A DNA stretch of 23,754 nt from an uncultured Prevotella sp. GTDB lineage: Bacteria; Bacteroidota; Bacteroidia; Bacteroidales; Bacteroidaceae. This document shows positions 23,656 to 23,754 of the stretch, one piece after another; the stretch's first letter is position 1; each line of letters begins with the position of its first letter. The translations under genes and the position numbers were made by a program. The stretch is from positions 1 to 23,754 of the forward strand of contig CAAGEG010000117.1 of assembly GCA_900768785.1 (NCBI GenBank), in the 5' to 3' direction. The notes under the pieces are model-generated. The model ran no database searches. It worked only from the letters and a program-made list of their open reading frames with translations, and was not told where the DNA came from.

Positions 23656-23678
23656 ATTTAACCCAAATCGGTCATTAG
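23656..23678 (-). repeat. 23-bp dispersed repeat, copy B (inverted)
   Basis: atttaacccaaatcggtcat plus tag is the reverse complement of 26-48 with one mismatch. Overlapping it, cggtc-atta-gaccg (23669-23682) forms a small perfect hairpin. It is intergenic, downstream of the efflux operon. Confidence 0.6.
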
Positions 23679-23754
23679 ACCGCCGATAGTCATATTACCG
23701 TCTTACAGAGACTTTCCTGCTCCTTTCCGCTTCTCTGTGCACCATCTCGTGCCC

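Overview
The window is chromosomal DNA from a member of the Bacteroidota, most likely order Bacteroidales and Prevotella-like. The reasons are AT-rich sequence, several promoters of the Bacteroides type (TAnnTTTG at -7, in three cases with TTTG 18-20 bp upstream), many short lipoproteins with a Cys lipobox, and membrane-tethered regulators ending in a LuxR-type helix-turn-helix (HTH) with an SRYRLRxKL signature. The genus is an inference from the look of the proteins, not from a search.

Layout. 1-5500: rpsO (S15, minus strand) with a perfect-palindrome terminator; then on the plus strand an exported NlpC/P60 hydrolase, a CapA-like lipoprotein and a periplasmic-TPR/cytoplasmic-HTH regulator; then an array of seven 22-bp tandem repeats; then rplS (L19, minus strand). 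5500-9200: a split 5'-nucleotidase (the C-terminal-domain lipoprotein gene overlaps the following metallophosphatase-domain gene) and typA/bipA, ending at a 15-bp inverted repeat.

9287-18578 is a 9.3-kb block of nine minus-strand genes, and the most interesting part of the window. In transcription order: a DUF47/PhoU-like protein; a PiT-type phosphate-permease-like membrane domain fused to a coiled coil and LuxR-type HTH; an OprO/OprP-like porin; a lamin-tail lipoprotein; a divergent CYTH-like protein; a canonical CYTH/triphosphate-tunnel protein; an SLC13/DASS anion transporter with altered SNT motifs; an unrecognised two-TM protein; and a small lipoprotein. The PiT domain seems to have lost the family's transport motifs, so it may have become a sensor that controls transcription. 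I infer a phosphate/polyphosphate sensing, uptake and hydrolysis locus. A hairpin at 14003-14032 may divide it into a DUF47-PiT/HTH-porin-LTD half and a CYTH-CYTH-SLC13 half.

18579-19221 is a 640-bp divergent intergenic region holding a second 22-bp repeat array, in the same phase as and partly similar to the first. From 19222 to 23431 lies a TolC-HlyD/EmrA-EmrB-like tripartite efflux operon. The last 320 bp has a hairpin and a 23-bp sequence that recurs inverted near the start of the window.
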